Of a stretch of 64,000 nt of DNA, positions 11,204 through 23,378 are shown piece after piece. Both the position numbers and the translations under genes were made by a program. Under the pieces are notes generated by a model. That model was not told where the DNA came from and did no database searches. It was given only the letters and a program-made list of their open reading frames with translations. Every line of letters begins with the position of its first letter. Positions within the stretch are counted from its first letter, which is position 1. Origin of the DNA: Tragulus kanchil (lineage: Eukaryota > Chordata > Mammalia > Artiodactyla > Tragulidae); contig JAIOJX010000005.1 of NCBI GenBank assembly GCA_022376925.1, positions 15,218,501-15,282,500 on the forward strand, read 5' to 3'.

Positions 11204-11366
11204 CTTCCTGTTGGCACTGAGGTTTGCAGCGGGAATCTGCAGAGTCACCTGGTAGTCGGTGAGCTTGCTCATCTCCTCGGCTAAGAAGTTTGCCTCCCTC
11301 ACCAGGGTGTTGGCTTTGACCAACTGCTCCCGCAGTCTGGCCAGGCTCTGGCGGAAGAGCTCATCC
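11204..11366 (-). CDS. KIF13A: KIF13A exon e12, duplicate copy
   Basis: A second copy of e12, apparently identical in every base including acceptor and donor, displaced 1131 bp. The exon is 163 bp and goes from phase 2 to phase 0. Splicing both copies in series would therefore read the second one out of frame, giving one glycine codon and then TGA. A genome with both copies would need strict skipping of one. Together with the seam pattern seen eighteen other times, this argues that the duplicate is an assembly product. Which of the two copies is the surplus cannot be told from sequence. Confidence 0.82.
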
Positions 11367-12117
11367 CTGTGGGTCACAGAAACGGAAATGAGACCATCCG
11401 AAAGAAAGCTGCAACTCCATTTTCCAAGTGAGTCGTATTATTAGAAAGTAGTAGACATCTCCTCTCGGACAATTATTTTTCAACCTATTTTTGCCAATTC
11501 ACCGCTTATCCTTCTCTCTTCCCACTCGGGTTCCATGGACTATCCATAGGCAACTATGGATGAGGAGACAGTGTTTGGGGTGATGTAACTTCCAACCATG
11601 GTTTAAATTATATCATATTTGAAAAAAGCTAGATTTTGATATGATAATGTGGAAAAAAGAAAACCAAAAGAGAGCGAGAGCCCAGTGAAGTTCTTTTAGG
11701 GAAAATAAATGATTGTGACTTTTGTGTGCTTTGGGGTGGAAGAGATCTGGCATGAGAAGACAGTGTTTTACTTGATTTCTTCAGCTGGTCAAAGGTGAGA
11801 AGTAGGTACTTGGATGGGCAGCAGACATTTGCTTTTCAACTCGAAACAATACTGCTTCCTGATAAATGCTTCTCTAACACCCTGACTACACCCAAACCCA
11901 GCGTCACATCTTCTGCCCAGTAGTTTTTGTCATAATTACAATTTTTTCACTTATTTGTATAATTAATTGACCAATAACGTCCATCTCCCCTATGAAGCTA
12001 TAAGCATCCCTAGGCAGAGATCATGTCTTTTTTGCTTGTCACTGTACCTGATTCCTGGCCAAGGACATGGGCCGCTCTAGGATAGGCAAGAATTACTCCC
12101 TGAATGAAAGAGTACAG

Positions 12118-12270
12118 CTGACCCTTGAACAACATGGGTTTGAACTGTACAGGTCCACCCAGATATGGATTTTTTTTTTTTTCACTATGATCCACGGTTG
12201 GTTGAATCTGTGGATATGGAATGCAGATATTAAGGACTGACTGTAAAGTTATATTTGGATTTTCAGCGGC
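12118..12270. mobile_element. Tigger-like MITE remnant
   Basis: TGACCCTTGAACAACATGGG then ATCCACGGTTGGTTGAATC fits a common mammalian Tigger-derived MITE by memory. Repeated at 13276-13428. Confidence 0.5.
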
Positions 12271-12562
12271 ATGGAATGTTGGCATGAAATCAATGCTCAG
12301 AAAATGCCAGGTGCTATTATTATTATTACAACACAGGAGTTATTAATGGACTCTTGACAAACCCTGGCCTTTTTGTTTTTTGAATGGGTGACTGAGAAAG
12401 GATATTAAAACTGACTGAAATGCTATTTCCTATGGCTTGGCGCTGCTGGGATCATGAAGTAAAATAAGCACCATTCCTAGACTAGGGTAAAAACACAACA
12501 GAGCTTTGCAATAATTTATTGTCCTTATTGTTGTTGCCATTTCCTCTGTGCCATTTCCACTG

Positions 12563-12720
12563 CTTCAGTGTTTTATTTTTTTTCCACCGGAGGATAATTG
12601 CTTTGCAATATTAGGCTGGTTTCTGCCATCCATCAACAGGCATCAGCCACAGGTATACATATATACCCCTCCCTCTGGAACCTCCCTCCCAGCCCTCGAG
12701 GTTGTCACAGAACACTGGGT
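12563..12720 (-). mobile_element. L1 3' end, antisense
   Basis: GGATAATTGCTTTGCAATAT, then CATCAGCCACAGGTATACAT and CTCCCTCTGGAACCTCCC, as in ruminant L1 3' ends. Repeated at 13721-13878. Confidence 0.75.
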
Positions 12721-14124
12721 CAAGCTCCCTGAGTCACAGCAAGCAAACACATGGAGCGGTGCCTCAGTCCATCATATTTGAAAAAGCTAGATTTTGATAT
12801 GATAATGTGGAAAAAAGAAAACCAAAAGAGAGCGAGAGCCCAGTGAAGTTCTTTTAGGGAAAATAAATGATTGTGACTTTTGTGTGCTTTGGGGTGGAAG
12901 AGATCTGGCATGAGAAGACAGTGTTTTACTTGATTTCTTCAGCTGGTCAAAGGTGAGAAGTAGGTACTTGGATGGGCAGCAGACATTTGCTTTTCAACTC
13001 GAAACAATACTGCTTCCTGATAAATGCTTCTCTAACACCCTGACTACACCCAAACCCAGCGTCACATCTTCTGCCCAGTAGTTTTTGTCATAATTACAAT
13101 TTTTTCACTTATTTGTATAATTAATTGACCAATAACGTCCATCTCCCCTATGAAGCTATAAGCATCCCTAGGCAGAGATCATGTCTTTTTTGCTTGTCAC
13201 TGTACCTGATTCCTGGCCAAGGACATGGGCCGCTCTAGGATAGGCAAGAATTACTCCCTGAATGAAAGAGTACAGCTGACCCTTGAACAACATGGGTTTG
13301 AACTGTACAGGTCCACCCAGATATGGATTTTTTTTTTTTTCACTATGATCCACGGTTGGTTGAATCTGTGGATATGGAATGCAGATATTAAGGACTGACT
13401 GTAAAGTTATATTTGGATTTTCAGCGGCATGGAATGTTGGCATGAAATCAATGCTCAGAAAATGCCAGGTGCTATTATTATTATTACAACACAGGAGTTA
13501 TTAATGGACTCTTGACAAACCCTGGCCTTTTTGTTTTTTGAATGGGTGACTGAGAAAGGATATTAAAACTGACTGAAATGCTATTTCCTATGGCTTGGCG
13601 CTGCTGGGATCATGAAGTAAAATAAGCACCATTCCTAGACTAGGGTAAAAACACAACAGAGCTTTGCAATAATTTATTGTCCTTATTGTTGTTGCCATTT
13701 CCTCTGTGCCATTTCCACTGCTTCAGTGTTTTATTTTTTTTCCACCGGAGGATAATTGCTTTGCAATATTAGGCTGGTTTCTGCCATCCATCAACAGGCA
13801 TCAGCCACAGGTATACATATATACCCCTCCCTCTGGAACCTCCCTCCCAGCCCTCGAGGTTGTCACAGAACACTGGGTCAAGCTCCCTGAGTCACAGCAA
13901 GCAAACACATGGAGCGGTGCCTCAGTCCTGATATAAATATTTTAAAGGCATAAATTTTAAAATTCACATTGAGATTTCTTAACATCAAAACTGTATTTAA
14001 CTGGATTCTAAAATAAAATAAAAAAACAAGAGATGCTTTTATCCTGAAGAACTATTCAAATGTTCTCTACTTCAAAACTGAAGAGTGGTATTCTAAATTG
14101 GTACCATTTTTACTGAAGGCTAAG

Positions 14125-14245
14125 GGGGCAGGAATGGCTACCCATCCCAGTCTCCTTGCCTGGAGAATGACAGAGGAACCTGGTTAGCTACAGTCCACGG
14201 GGCTGCAGAGGGTCGGACACGACTGAGCGACCAACAGGATCACTT
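14125..14245 (+). mobile_element. Bov-A fragment
   Basis: GGCTACCCATCCCAGTCTCC to GGTCGGACACGACTGAGCG; the tRNA head is missing. Confidence 0.8.
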
Positions 14246-14457
14246 CCAAAGCAGGCAGTGTCATCTGTAACAGCTGACATTGCAGTCAGCATACTGAGGG
14301 TGGACACCATCCTTGAAAGACAAGGGGACTGCTAACAGTCCCGACATGGGAATGCGAGTTCCCTCCCATGCCAGGTCTGTCCCCCTGTGACGTGCCTCAT
14401 GACTCCCTCCCTCAAGGCCCCAGGGCCTTGACCCTGGGCTCCCGGTCCCCCTCTCAC

Positions 14458-14671
14458 CTCTCCTCGGCCCACTGGGTCACTTTCTGCTGAGCCGTCTGGC
14501 TGCTGTAGGCCAGGCGGTCAGGGCCGCTGCTCTGCGGCTGCCTTTCCGGGGAGAGCTGCTGACGGAGCTGCTCCAGCTCCCGCTCGTACATGAGCCGCTG
14601 CTCCTCGAGGGCGCTCCGCTTTTCTTCCAGGTACTGCTTCTCCAGGACCTGCACCACATTCTGAACGGGGT
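14458..14671 (-). CDS. KIF13A: KIF13A exon e11: coiled coil
   Basis: A 214 bp exon: AC completes the aspartate begun in e10, 70 codons run from PVQNVVQVLEKQYLEEKRS to KVTQWAEE, then AG of an arginine. VLEKQYLEEKRSALEEQ and RLMYERELEQLRQQL form a long charged coiled coil; the SPERQPQSSGPDR stretch breaks it. The acceptor is CTCACCAG and the donor GTGAGAGG. The exon is much richer in G and C than its introns. It is single copy and lies between duplications four and five. The intron to e10 is about 7.5 kb as given, of which about 2.2 kb is duplicated sequence. Confidence 0.96.
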
Positions 14672-16024
14672 CTGGTGAGCCAAGAGACAAGGCAAGGTGT
14701 CTTCAGCGGTGGCTCGGACAGGCAGGCCCCCCGGTGCTGCTTCTAAGAAGAGGCATCTCTTCCCCTAGCATCGAGCCCCTCGACCTGCTGTCTGTGGGTG
14801 GCCTGAGGGGCCCGGGCGGATGGGATCTTCTCCATTTCCTTTTTCTCAACGTTTCAGATACACACCCTGTATAGGTAAACACTCCTCACATCTGCTATGT
14901 CACTTTCTTCAGGTTGATAAGCTCAACCTGATATTTAGCTAGATCACTCAACTACAGAAAGAAGATGGCCAAGGGAAGGGGGACAGAAATCTATCCATCG
15001 AGAAGAAAAACTCAATGAAGTCTATGATGATTTCAAAGACAGAGCTACACAATATTAATTTTTATGGTGGTCACTTTCTAGGTGCATTTAGCATTGGTTT
15101 TACTACAGGGCCAAAGGTTTCTATTTCCAATTTGGCTAAAGTTTTGCTCCTCCTGAATTTCTCTAATGCGGCAGGAAACTTACAGATCACGGTGTATGCT
15201 TGAAAATACCAACTGAGTATATGGTCTGGCAATTTCTCGGTGTGAATAGCCAAGAAAGCAATTCACTTTCAAAAAGAAAAGTCTACTTCTGATCTTCTGC
15301 TTTTGAAGATTGAGAGATGACCGACACACATGGGGGCGAACACAGGTATTAAAAATACTATTAGATTTTGTTTAAAGGGGCCCTGACTATGACTAGGGGT
15401 GACTGTGGTGTAGGTAGGACTCAATCCTAAAGCACTAACTGGCTGTGCCGGGGTATTCGCTTGGTAATGGCCAATGACCTGGATGCAGTGGACGAAGATT
15501 ATGGAAGGTACTGACCACATGTACAAAAGAGAAAGCTATGACACATCCCATGAGGAGGCTGCAGGGAAACAGTATGTTAGACAATCAGGAGGGTAAACAA
15601 AGAAATTTACCATGAGGGTAAATATTTCCCTGAAGTCCATGGGACATAGGGGTTGTGTTTGTACTCTCAGACTAGACAGTGATTCACACACTTGCTTATT
15701 ATTCAGTATCCGGTTTCTACAGACAGACTCTCATTTTAATTTCCAGGATAAGAGAAGGAAATTAAGAGGAATTTTTACATCACCTGATGATGGATATGGA
15801 CTGACTTTACCAGAAGACCCTATCGATTTGTGAAATAAGCGCAGATATTTTACTAGTTTTCTAGAGGAGAAGAGGGAAGAAAAAGCACGGTAAAAATAAG
15901 GTTCAATAATACAAAAGAGAGTAGAAAGGAATTTTAAGAATCACTACATATGCACTGTATAGGTGAGTTGTTTTAATAGAAATGATGACCACGACAGCAA
16001 TGAAAATTCTACTGTCTGCTGGCT

Positions 16025-16210
16025 AGGTGTCAGGGCAGAAGCACAATAGGTTCTGCATGCAACATCTCATGCAAGCCTTGCAACAGATCTCAGTGTAGAC
16101 AGCTTTTTCAGTTTAAAGATGAGACAGCCGAGGCTCAGAATGGTTAAGGGGTTGACCTAAGGCTGCACAGCTAATAAGCAACAGAGTCAGGTTTTGAACT
16201 CAGACCAGAG
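16025..16210 (-). repeat. MIR
   Basis: GATGAGACAGCCGAGGCTC, GCTGCACAGCTAATAAGCA and GGTTTTGAACTCAGACC match the MIR core. Repeated at 17129-17313. Confidence 0.8.
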
Positions 16211-16686
16211 TTCAATTATCTGGAGTAGGAAGCAAACTGAGTAATAAACTGAACTCTTACCTCCAATGTTTTCCTTAGAATTAGTATCCATTAAACAGTA
16301 GAGCTTACAAAATACTGTTCTTTACTGATATAAAACTCTAAATTCACTATTATTTTTTTAGAGTGGAATACTTTTCTTCCTAGAGTCCTGACACAGAGTC
16401 ACTGAAATGTGTTACCTGAATGGTCAATGGAATATGGACTCCCCCCAACCAAAAAAAGACCCCCTCTCACAGAAAGGCAGACCATGGCTGGGTAAGACCT
16501 TTCCCACAGTGAAAACTGACGTACTCCAAAGGATTAGAACTTCTGATATGGCCTAATAACTTCTGAAAAAAAAATTGTGAATAATATGGTGATCTTTTTT
16601 GAGGGAGTTTTAAAAAATTTTTACATGTAAGGGCTAGAGAAAAAAAGCTCTCTCAGAATTAAAAAAATGTATATATTTCTTGAACA

Positions 16687-16687
16687 G

Positions 16688-16718
<31 letters not shown>

Positions 16719-16723
16719 TCGAT
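16687..16723. repeat. (AT)n followed by T-run
   Basis: Dinucleotide repeat. The second copy at about 17790-17821 has fewer AT units and more T. Confidence 0.9.
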
Positions 16724-17906
16724 TTAAGCTGTAGATTTCAAAAAGAAAGGACAGGGTCCTCACCACTCATTCATAGGGCCCTAACTTAATGCGTGTGAAT
16801 CTTTCTCTCAGAGAGAGAAAACTGGAAAACACACCAATTGTTTTTATAAAATCATATTCTAGGTTCTGCTAAAAGACACTGAATAAGATGTTTAATTCCT
16901 ATTTCTGCGTGCTGGCCAATGGTGCGTAGGAACATAGGTAATTTGTGAAATAATTTTACTAGTTTTCTAGAGGAGAAGAGGGAAGAAAAGCACGGTAAAA
17001 TAAGGTTCAATAATACAAAAGAGAGTAGAAAGGAATTTTAAGAATCACTACATATGCACTGTATAGGTGAGTTGTTTTAATAGAAATGATGACCACGACA
17101 GCAATGAAAATTCTACTGTCTGCTGGCTAGGTGTCAGGGCAGAAGCACAATAGGTTCTGCATGCAACATCTCATGCAAGCCTTGCAACAGATCTCAGTGT
17201 AGACAGCTTTTTCAGTTTAAAGATGAGACAGCCGAGGCTCAGAATGGTTAAGGGGTTGACCTAAGGCTGCACAGCTAATAAGCAACAGAGTCAGGTTTTG
17301 AACTCAGACCAGAGTTCAATTATCTGGAGTAGGAAGCAAACTGAGTAATAAACTGAACTCTTACCTCCAATGTTTTCCTTAGAATTAGTATCCATTAAAC
17401 AGTAGAGCTTACAAAATACTGTTCTTTACTGATATAAAACTCTAAATTCACTATTATTTTTTTAGAGTGGAATACTTTTCTTCCTAGAGTCCTGACACAG
17501 AGTCACTGAAATGTGTTACCTGAATGGTCAATGGAATATGGACTCCCCCCAACCAAAAAAAGACCCCCTCTCACAGAAAGGCAGACCATGGCTGGGTAAG
17601 ACCTTTCCCACAGTGAAAACTGACGTACTCCAAAGGATTAGAACTTCTGATATGGCCTAATAACTTCTGAAAAAAAAATTGTGAATAATATGGTGATCTT
17701 TTTTGAGGGAGTTTTAAAAAATTTTTACATGTAAGGGCTAGAGAAAAAAAGCTCTCTCAGAATTAAAAAAATGTATATATTTCTTGAACAGTATATATAT
17801 ATATATATTTTTTTTTTTTTTCGATTTAAGCTGTAGATTTCAAAAAGAAAGGACAGGGTCCTCACCACTCATTCATAGGGCCCTAACTTAATGCGTGTGA
17901 ATCTTT

Positions 17907-20102
17907 CTCTCAGAGAGAGAAAACTGGAAAACACACCAATTGTTTTTATAAAATCATATTCTAGGTTCTGCTAAAAGACACTGAATAAGATGTTTAATTC
18001 CTATTTCTGCGTGCTGGCCAATGGTGCGTAGGAACATAGGTATCCCGAGTGGCTGTGGAGGGGGTGCCGTGCCAACCCAGAGGCGATGCGACTGAGGCTT
18101 TCTCCGCTGCATTAGCCACTGACGTGACGTAGCACCCCTCCTGCTCTTGGGCTTTCTCAGGGGCCACACACCAGCATACAGGTGTGCAGGAGACAGCAAC
18201 GCAAAGCGTCCTTCCCCAAGCCCGCCACGGAGCCGCCCAGGAAGCCCTGCCTGGGACGGCGCAGGCCCAGGGCTGAGGCCGCTTTCTTTTCCCTCTGATC
18301 CCAACACACGTCCCAGAAACACTTTTCTCTTAGACATATTTGATCACATTTTTCGAATCAATTAACCTGTTTTAAGCCTTTATCACCATCCAGCATGTTC
18401 TTTTTGGGGGAGGGGGGCATACCTTGAGGCTTGTGGGATCTTCGTTGCCCAATCAGGAATGGAACCCAGGCCCTTAGCAGTGAAAGCAGAGTCCTAACCT
18501 CTGGGCCACCAGGGAGGTCCCCATACACCACAGTCTGTTTTTTCTTCTTTTTTCAAACTTTGAACTTTTTATTTGGTATTGTAGAAGAGCCAATTAAAAA
18601 TGCTGTGACGGTTTCAGAAAAACAGAGAAGGGACTCAGCCATATCTGGATATGTATCCATTCTCCCTCTACAGCATATTCCTTAAAAGACCATCCTACTT
18701 AGCGTGTCACCCTGACTCTAGGATATGGGGCAGGCTCAGAAACCAAGGAAGATCTGGCCTGTTCTCAACCAACCAGTCTACTTCAAGGGAGTGTTGCCAG
18801 TTTCTTTTTTTCTCTTCTACCACTTTCTTCCTCTTGAATGAACTGTTCTAAAACTCGGGTAATCTGATGCCTCAGGCCAAGAAACCAAAGACATAGACGT
18901 TTTAGGAGGAGAGAAAGGACTTCTTTTCCTCTGGGTAGAGCATGCTCTCTTCTTTATTCTCTGCCTGGTACTTCTCACTGAGCTCCAACTTCCTTGTCAT
19001 ATTCTCTCAGAGAGAGAAAACTGGAAAACACACCAATTGTTTTTATAAAATCATATTCTAGGTTCTGCTAAAAGACACTGAATAAGATGTTTAATTCCTA
19101 TTTCTGCGTGCTGGCCAATGGTGCGTAGGAACATAGGTATCCCGAGTGGCTGTGGAGGGGGTGCCGTGCCAACCCAGAGGCGATGCGACTGAGGCTTTCT
19201 CCGCTGCATTAGCCACTGACGTGACGTAGCACCCCTCCTGCTCTTGGGCTTTCTCAGGGGCCACACACCAGCATACAGGTGTGCAGGAGACAGCAACGCA
19301 AAGCGTCCTTCCCCAAGCCCGCCACGGAGCCGCCCAGGAAGCCCTGCCTGGGACGGCGCAGGCCCAGGGGCTGAGGCCGCTTTCTTTTTCCCTCTGATCC
19401 CAACACACGTCTAGAAACACTTTTCTCTTAGACATATTTGATCACATTTTTCGAATCAATTAACCTGTTTTAAGCCTTTATCACCATCCAGCATGTTCTT
19501 TTTGGGGGAGGGGGGCATACCTTGAGGCTTGTGGGATCTTCGTTGCCCAATCAGGAATGGAACCCAGGCCCTTAGCAGTGAAAGCAGAGTCCTAACCTCT
19601 GGGCCACCAGGGAGGTCCCCATACACCACAGTCTGTTTTTTTTTTTTTCTTTTTTTTCAAACTTTGAACTTTTTATTTGGTATTGTAGAAGAGCCAATTA
19701 AAAATGCTGTGACGGTTTCAGAAAAACAGAGAAGGGACTCAGCCATATCTGGATATGTATCCATTCTCCCTCTACAGCATATTCCTTAAAAGACCATCCT
19801 ACTTAGCGTGTCACCCTGACTCTAGGATATGGGGCAGGCTCAGAAACCAAGGAAGATCTGGCCTGTTCTCAACCAACCAGTCTACTTCAAGGGAGTGTTG
19901 CCAGTTTCTTTTTTTCTCTTCTACCACTTTCTTCCTCTTGAATGAACTGTTCTAAAACTCGGGTAATCTGATGCCTCAGGCCAAGAAACCAAAGACATAG
20001 ACGTTTTAGGAGGAGAGAAAGGACTTCTTTTCCTCTGGGTAGAGCATGCTCTCTTCTTTATTCTCTGCCTGGTACTTCTCACTGAGCTCCAACTTCCTTG
20101 TC
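17907..20102. repeat. Tandem duplication 6, offset about 1100 bp
   Basis: Copy A 17907-18999, copy B 19006-20102. Overlaps the end of duplication 5, so about 130 bp occur three times. Homopolymer differences lie near 18538 and 19637. Confidence 0.95.
18400..18522 (-). mobile_element. Short tRNA-SINE
   Basis: GAGGCTTGTGGGATCTTCG then a degenerate tRNA head ending ACCAGGGAGGTCCCC. Repeated at 19501-19622. Confidence 0.78.
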
Positions 20103-21741
20103 TGTCCCGAGAATGGGAAAGAGAGAGGGTGATGGGGCAGAGGCTGAAGGGCATCTGCGTGACCCAGAGAATTAGAATTAATTCCCATCAAGTCCTCAAG
20201 GAACTAAATCAAAGGTCGTCTGAGGAGAACAGGAACCTTTTACTTCCAGATGGAATGAGCTCTAAGATGCTTCAACACCCTCCAGTTCTTCTTTACTTTA
20301 GAGGTGCCACCGCCTCTGTGAAAATAGCTGAGCGTCTGATTCCTATTCTGAGCCCTTGAGATGACACATTATGGTCTACCGATAGTAGGTTTGCTTTTAC
20401 TTTTAATTCAAATGAATTGGGTTTTAGATCATTGTTTATTCTAGAGATGTGAAGCAACCTCACTCTAGTCTGTCCCTGGGATAATGCAGGTGACCATTTA
20501 CCAAGGAGCACCTTGTCCTGAACTGCTGCGCTGTCAGCAGAAACAGCGCCGTTAGTGAGAGCAGCAATACCGTCAGAGACCCCTGTGCTGCTGGATACAT
20601 GAGGAAAAGAATGGCCACCAGATTCTATCCGCTGGGAAGGCCATGGCGTTGGGACATGGGGAGGAAGGGGCCCTCTTTGAAAAGGGAACATGTCCCCACC
20701 AAGACTTCAGAGCACCTGCCAGGCAGAAGACAGCCACGCCTTCCGCAGCATGTCAGATCTGGCCAAAGCACAAAGCGCAAGCACCCACAAGCAGCGCTGC
20801 TATAAATCAAACTCCCTCAAGCTAAAGCCAATCAGTTAAAACCTTTATCCCAGTGTTTGTGCAGCAGCTTCGTCTGAAACCACATGAGAGGGAAGAGAAT
20901 CTTCAAGTAGGACCACCAGGGGGACGACCACCAGGCAGACAGGCTTATGACCGGGAAGCCACCTAAACAGTAGAGGTGAAGGGCGTGAATTCTGTCTACC
21001 ACCAGCGTGGCAGCGTCGGGTCGGAGCACAGTGCTGTGCCCCACAGGGGACCTCCATTTAGAAGTAGGGGTAGGCAAAGCAAAGGGACAGGAAACATAGC
21101 TTTTAAATGGATGAAATCAACACTGGAGATCAAAGTCTGATCTAGAACACAATGGAAACTCATGTTAACACCAGGAGCCGGGCCACTGATGGCTGATCTC
21201 TCTGGCTAGGAAGACGAGAGGAATGAACAAACACTATATACTCACTGGTTATCCCGGGGGTTCACATATATATAGATAAGAACGTATCCCATATATAGAT
21301 AGATAGATCGTAAGAAGGATTCATAAATATATATTTCAATAGAGAAAATTAGATGATACATAATAAATGGATACCACTTAGATACTCCACAGAGTAGAAG
21401 AACAGAGACATCTAGAAGCCTGCAACCTCCTCTAAAGAAACAAGCTCTCCTCTAATGGGTGTTCCTCCACCTGGAGTTTGGAACTGCGCCCTCCTGTCAC
21501 ACCCTGCACCTACTGGGGCTTCCAGAAAACCACGCACAGGAGCCTTGTTGCTCAGGCATGTTGGTAAGTGACCCATTAATGTGAGTCTGATGTCTGAGGA
21601 TCACTTTGGAATGTCTCTTGGGACTCCTCCCAACTTGGTAAGCAAGTGGCAGACTGGGTGGGAGCTTGAGTCCCAGCTGAGACCCTCCTTGTAGCGTGCT
21701 GTCAAAAGCCCCAGTAGCTAAGCATAACCCCTAATCATTTT

Positions 21742-21850
21742 TTTAATCTTTTTTTTTTTAATTTTTGGGACCTTAGTTTCCCAACCAGGGATTGAACCCA
21801 TGCTCCCCTGCATTGGAAAGCAGAGTCTTCGCCACCACCAGGGAAGTCCC
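21742..21850 (-). mobile_element. Short tRNA-SINE
   Basis: T-run, GGGACCTTAGTTTCCCAAC, then head ending CCACCAGGGAAGTCCC. Confidence 0.8.
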
Positions 21851-22147
21851 TTAATCCCTAATCTTAAAGGTGGTCTTTTTTGTTATTCTATACTCTTCAT
21901 AGTAATACATCCCACTTGTGGTTTTCACCTGGCCTTTTCTTCATACTTCATTTTTATAATTATAAGGGAGACGTCCTTGAAGCTAAAAATCCAGAAATAA
22001 ATAGAAAGCTCAAAATCTTTATTTCTGCAACCAAGTCCCCAGTTTGATATGCCAGAGATCTAACGGACAGATCTCTAGGCATGCTCAGTTTCTCCTCCAA
22101 GTTATTTAAAAAGGAGAGAGAGAAAAAGTAAACGTTGAGGGTCTCAC

Positions 22148-22314
22148 CGTTACTACTGAGCGTTTTCATGATAACTTCCATCTGTGCAAATTCGTAGCTG
22201 TAGTCTGGTTCTGAGGATGCTTCACTGGCCGCATCCAGGTCGTGCTCCGGCAGGCCTGTCTCTCTTTCAACGTCTTTCAGCCAGTCTCGCCGCTTCCTCT
22301 TTGGTAAATTAATT
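22148..22314 (-). CDS. KIF13A: KIF13A exon e10: end of FHA and acidic linker
   Basis: A 167 bp exon: A completes an arginine codon, 55 codons from INLPKRKRRDWLKD to MEVIMKTLSSN follow, and a final G starts the next aspartate. It ends the FHA fold with a basic patch (PKRKRRDW), then gives an acidic, serine-rich linker (LDAASEASSEPDY) and the start of a helix (YEFAQMEVIMKTL). The acceptor is CCCGCAG and the donor GTGAGAC. The words here separate KIF13A from KIF13B. A few changes from the human form as I remember it (VERETGL against FEKETGP) are normal for another mammal. Confidence 0.95.
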
Positions 22315-22412
22315 CTGCGGGGTTTTTGACCATCAGAGAAAATCAACGTGTTTCACACTCGGCAACAGAAAAGATGCATTAGTGAACCGAAGAGGGAACC
22401 CAAAGCTGTTAC

Positions 22413-22499
22413 CTGAAGAAGTGGTTGTTTCCCCACAGGATTCTGTCCCCATGCCACAGCTGGGTGGTGCTGCACACGAGGGTGCCGTTTACACAGGAC
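22413..22499 (-). CDS. KIF13A: KIF13A exon e9: FHA domain, second part
   Basis: An 87 bp exon. The first base G completes an arginine codon, then 28 codons run from SCVNGTLVCSTTQLWHGD to GNNHFF, then AG of the next arginine. LWHGDRILWGNNHFFR is the conserved closing strand pair of FHA domains in kinesin-3. The acceptor is CCGGCCAG and the donor GTAAC. It is too short to stand out as an open frame, and was found by matching phase and family words between e8 and e10. The intron to e10 is only 98 bp. Reads CST where human has CNT as I recall it. Confidence 0.95.
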
Positions 22500-22695
22500 C
22501 TGGCCGGCACGGAGAAGGGGGAGATCCGTGAGCTGAACAGTCGAGAGCAGAAAACCCCGACCCCGGGGCTCAAGGGCTAAGCGGGGCAACTTCCTCTTAA
22601 TCGCCGTAACATGTCACTCAGTGTCCTTGAATATTTTAAATGCTGAATTCCCCATTCTCACGAGCCATATCCTAATTCTCAAGAGCACCGCCTCG

Positions 22696-22907
22696 ATGCG
22701 TGTGTGCGTCTGCTCAGTTGTGTCTGACGTTTTGCGGCTCCATGGGCTGTAGCCTGCCCAGCTCCTCTGTCCATGGGCTTTCCCAGGCAAGAATACTGGA
22801 GTAGGTTGCCATTTCCTACTCCAGAGGATCTTCCTGACTCAGGGATCGAACCCAAGGTTCCTGCATTAGAGGCAAATTCTTTGCCACTGAGCCACCAGGG
22901 AGGCCCA
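22696..22907 (-). mobile_element. Bov-A2 element
   Basis: CTCAGTTGTGTCTGACG, CCAGGCAAGAATACTGGAG and GAGCCACCAGGGAGGCCC frame a full-length element. Confidence 0.88.
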
Positions 22908-23378
22908 CATCACCTCCAGAGTGATTACCAAAAGGGTCTCAGCAAATAGACAACCTTTCCACTGTCTCAGAAAGTTCTACAGAGTATTAGTGTTATTCTA
23001 GAATAAAGCTAAATGCAGTTCCAGAATAAATGAGAGAGAAATAGAACAAGCTTTACCTCTTTTACTTATTACTTTTGTGATCCTTGTTTCGCCAGAGGGT
23101 CCCTATCTAGGTGCTTACTCACACACACACATGAACATACATTTGCACACACCATGTTCCTATTACAATAATATAAAACTGAAAAAGTTATGGCAACTGT
23201 CTGGTTAGAAATCAGTATGGAAGTAATTTCTACCTGGACACAGGCCGGGGGTACTTGGAAGAAGCAAATACACAATCTCTTTGCAGGGGCTTAGGTAGCC
23301 TCGCCCAGGCCACAAGACCCCTACAGATAAACTGCTGAAGAGGAACACATCTAAAAAGTCATGAATTGCTTTAGGAAG

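Larger units (their letters stand above)
9452..11704. repeat. Tandem duplication 3, offset 1131 bp (contains exon e12)
   Basis: Copy A 9452-10580, copy B 10583-11704, with seam at about 10581. It carries the whole of KIF13A exon e12 and both splice sites in each copy. Its left edge overlaps duplication 2, so about 200 bp occur three times. Confidence 0.95.
11612..13928. repeat. Tandem duplication 4, offset 1158 bp
   Basis: Copy A 11612-12770, copy B 12771-13928. The first 90 bp also occur at 10487-10580, because the previous duplication ends in the same stretch. Confidence 0.95.
11367..14457 (-). other. KIF13A intron between e11 and e12
   Basis: Holds the end of duplication 3 and all of duplication 4. 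The content includes a MITE-like piece near 12118-12270, an antisense L1 3' end and a Bov-A fragment. Nothing coding. Confidence 0.9.
15850..18043. repeat. Tandem duplication 5, offset about 1104 bp
   Basis: Copy A 15850-16940, copy B 16950-18043. The (AT)n and following T-run differ in length between copies (around 16688 and 17790). Confidence 0.95.
14672..22147 (-). other. KIF13A intron between e10 and e11
   Basis: Holds duplications 5 and 6, a MIR (16025-16210), an (AT)n-T tract, two short SINEs and unrecognised single-copy sequence at 14700-15800 and 20100-21740. The 20290-21080 part is moderately GC-rich but shows no splice-flanked conserved frame. Confidence 0.88.

Noticed and set aside
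20293..21077. Possible extra exon or nested gene in a moderately GC-rich stretch
   Set aside because: Open frames exist but none shows splice-flanked conserved protein words, and e10 and e11 join perfectly without it.
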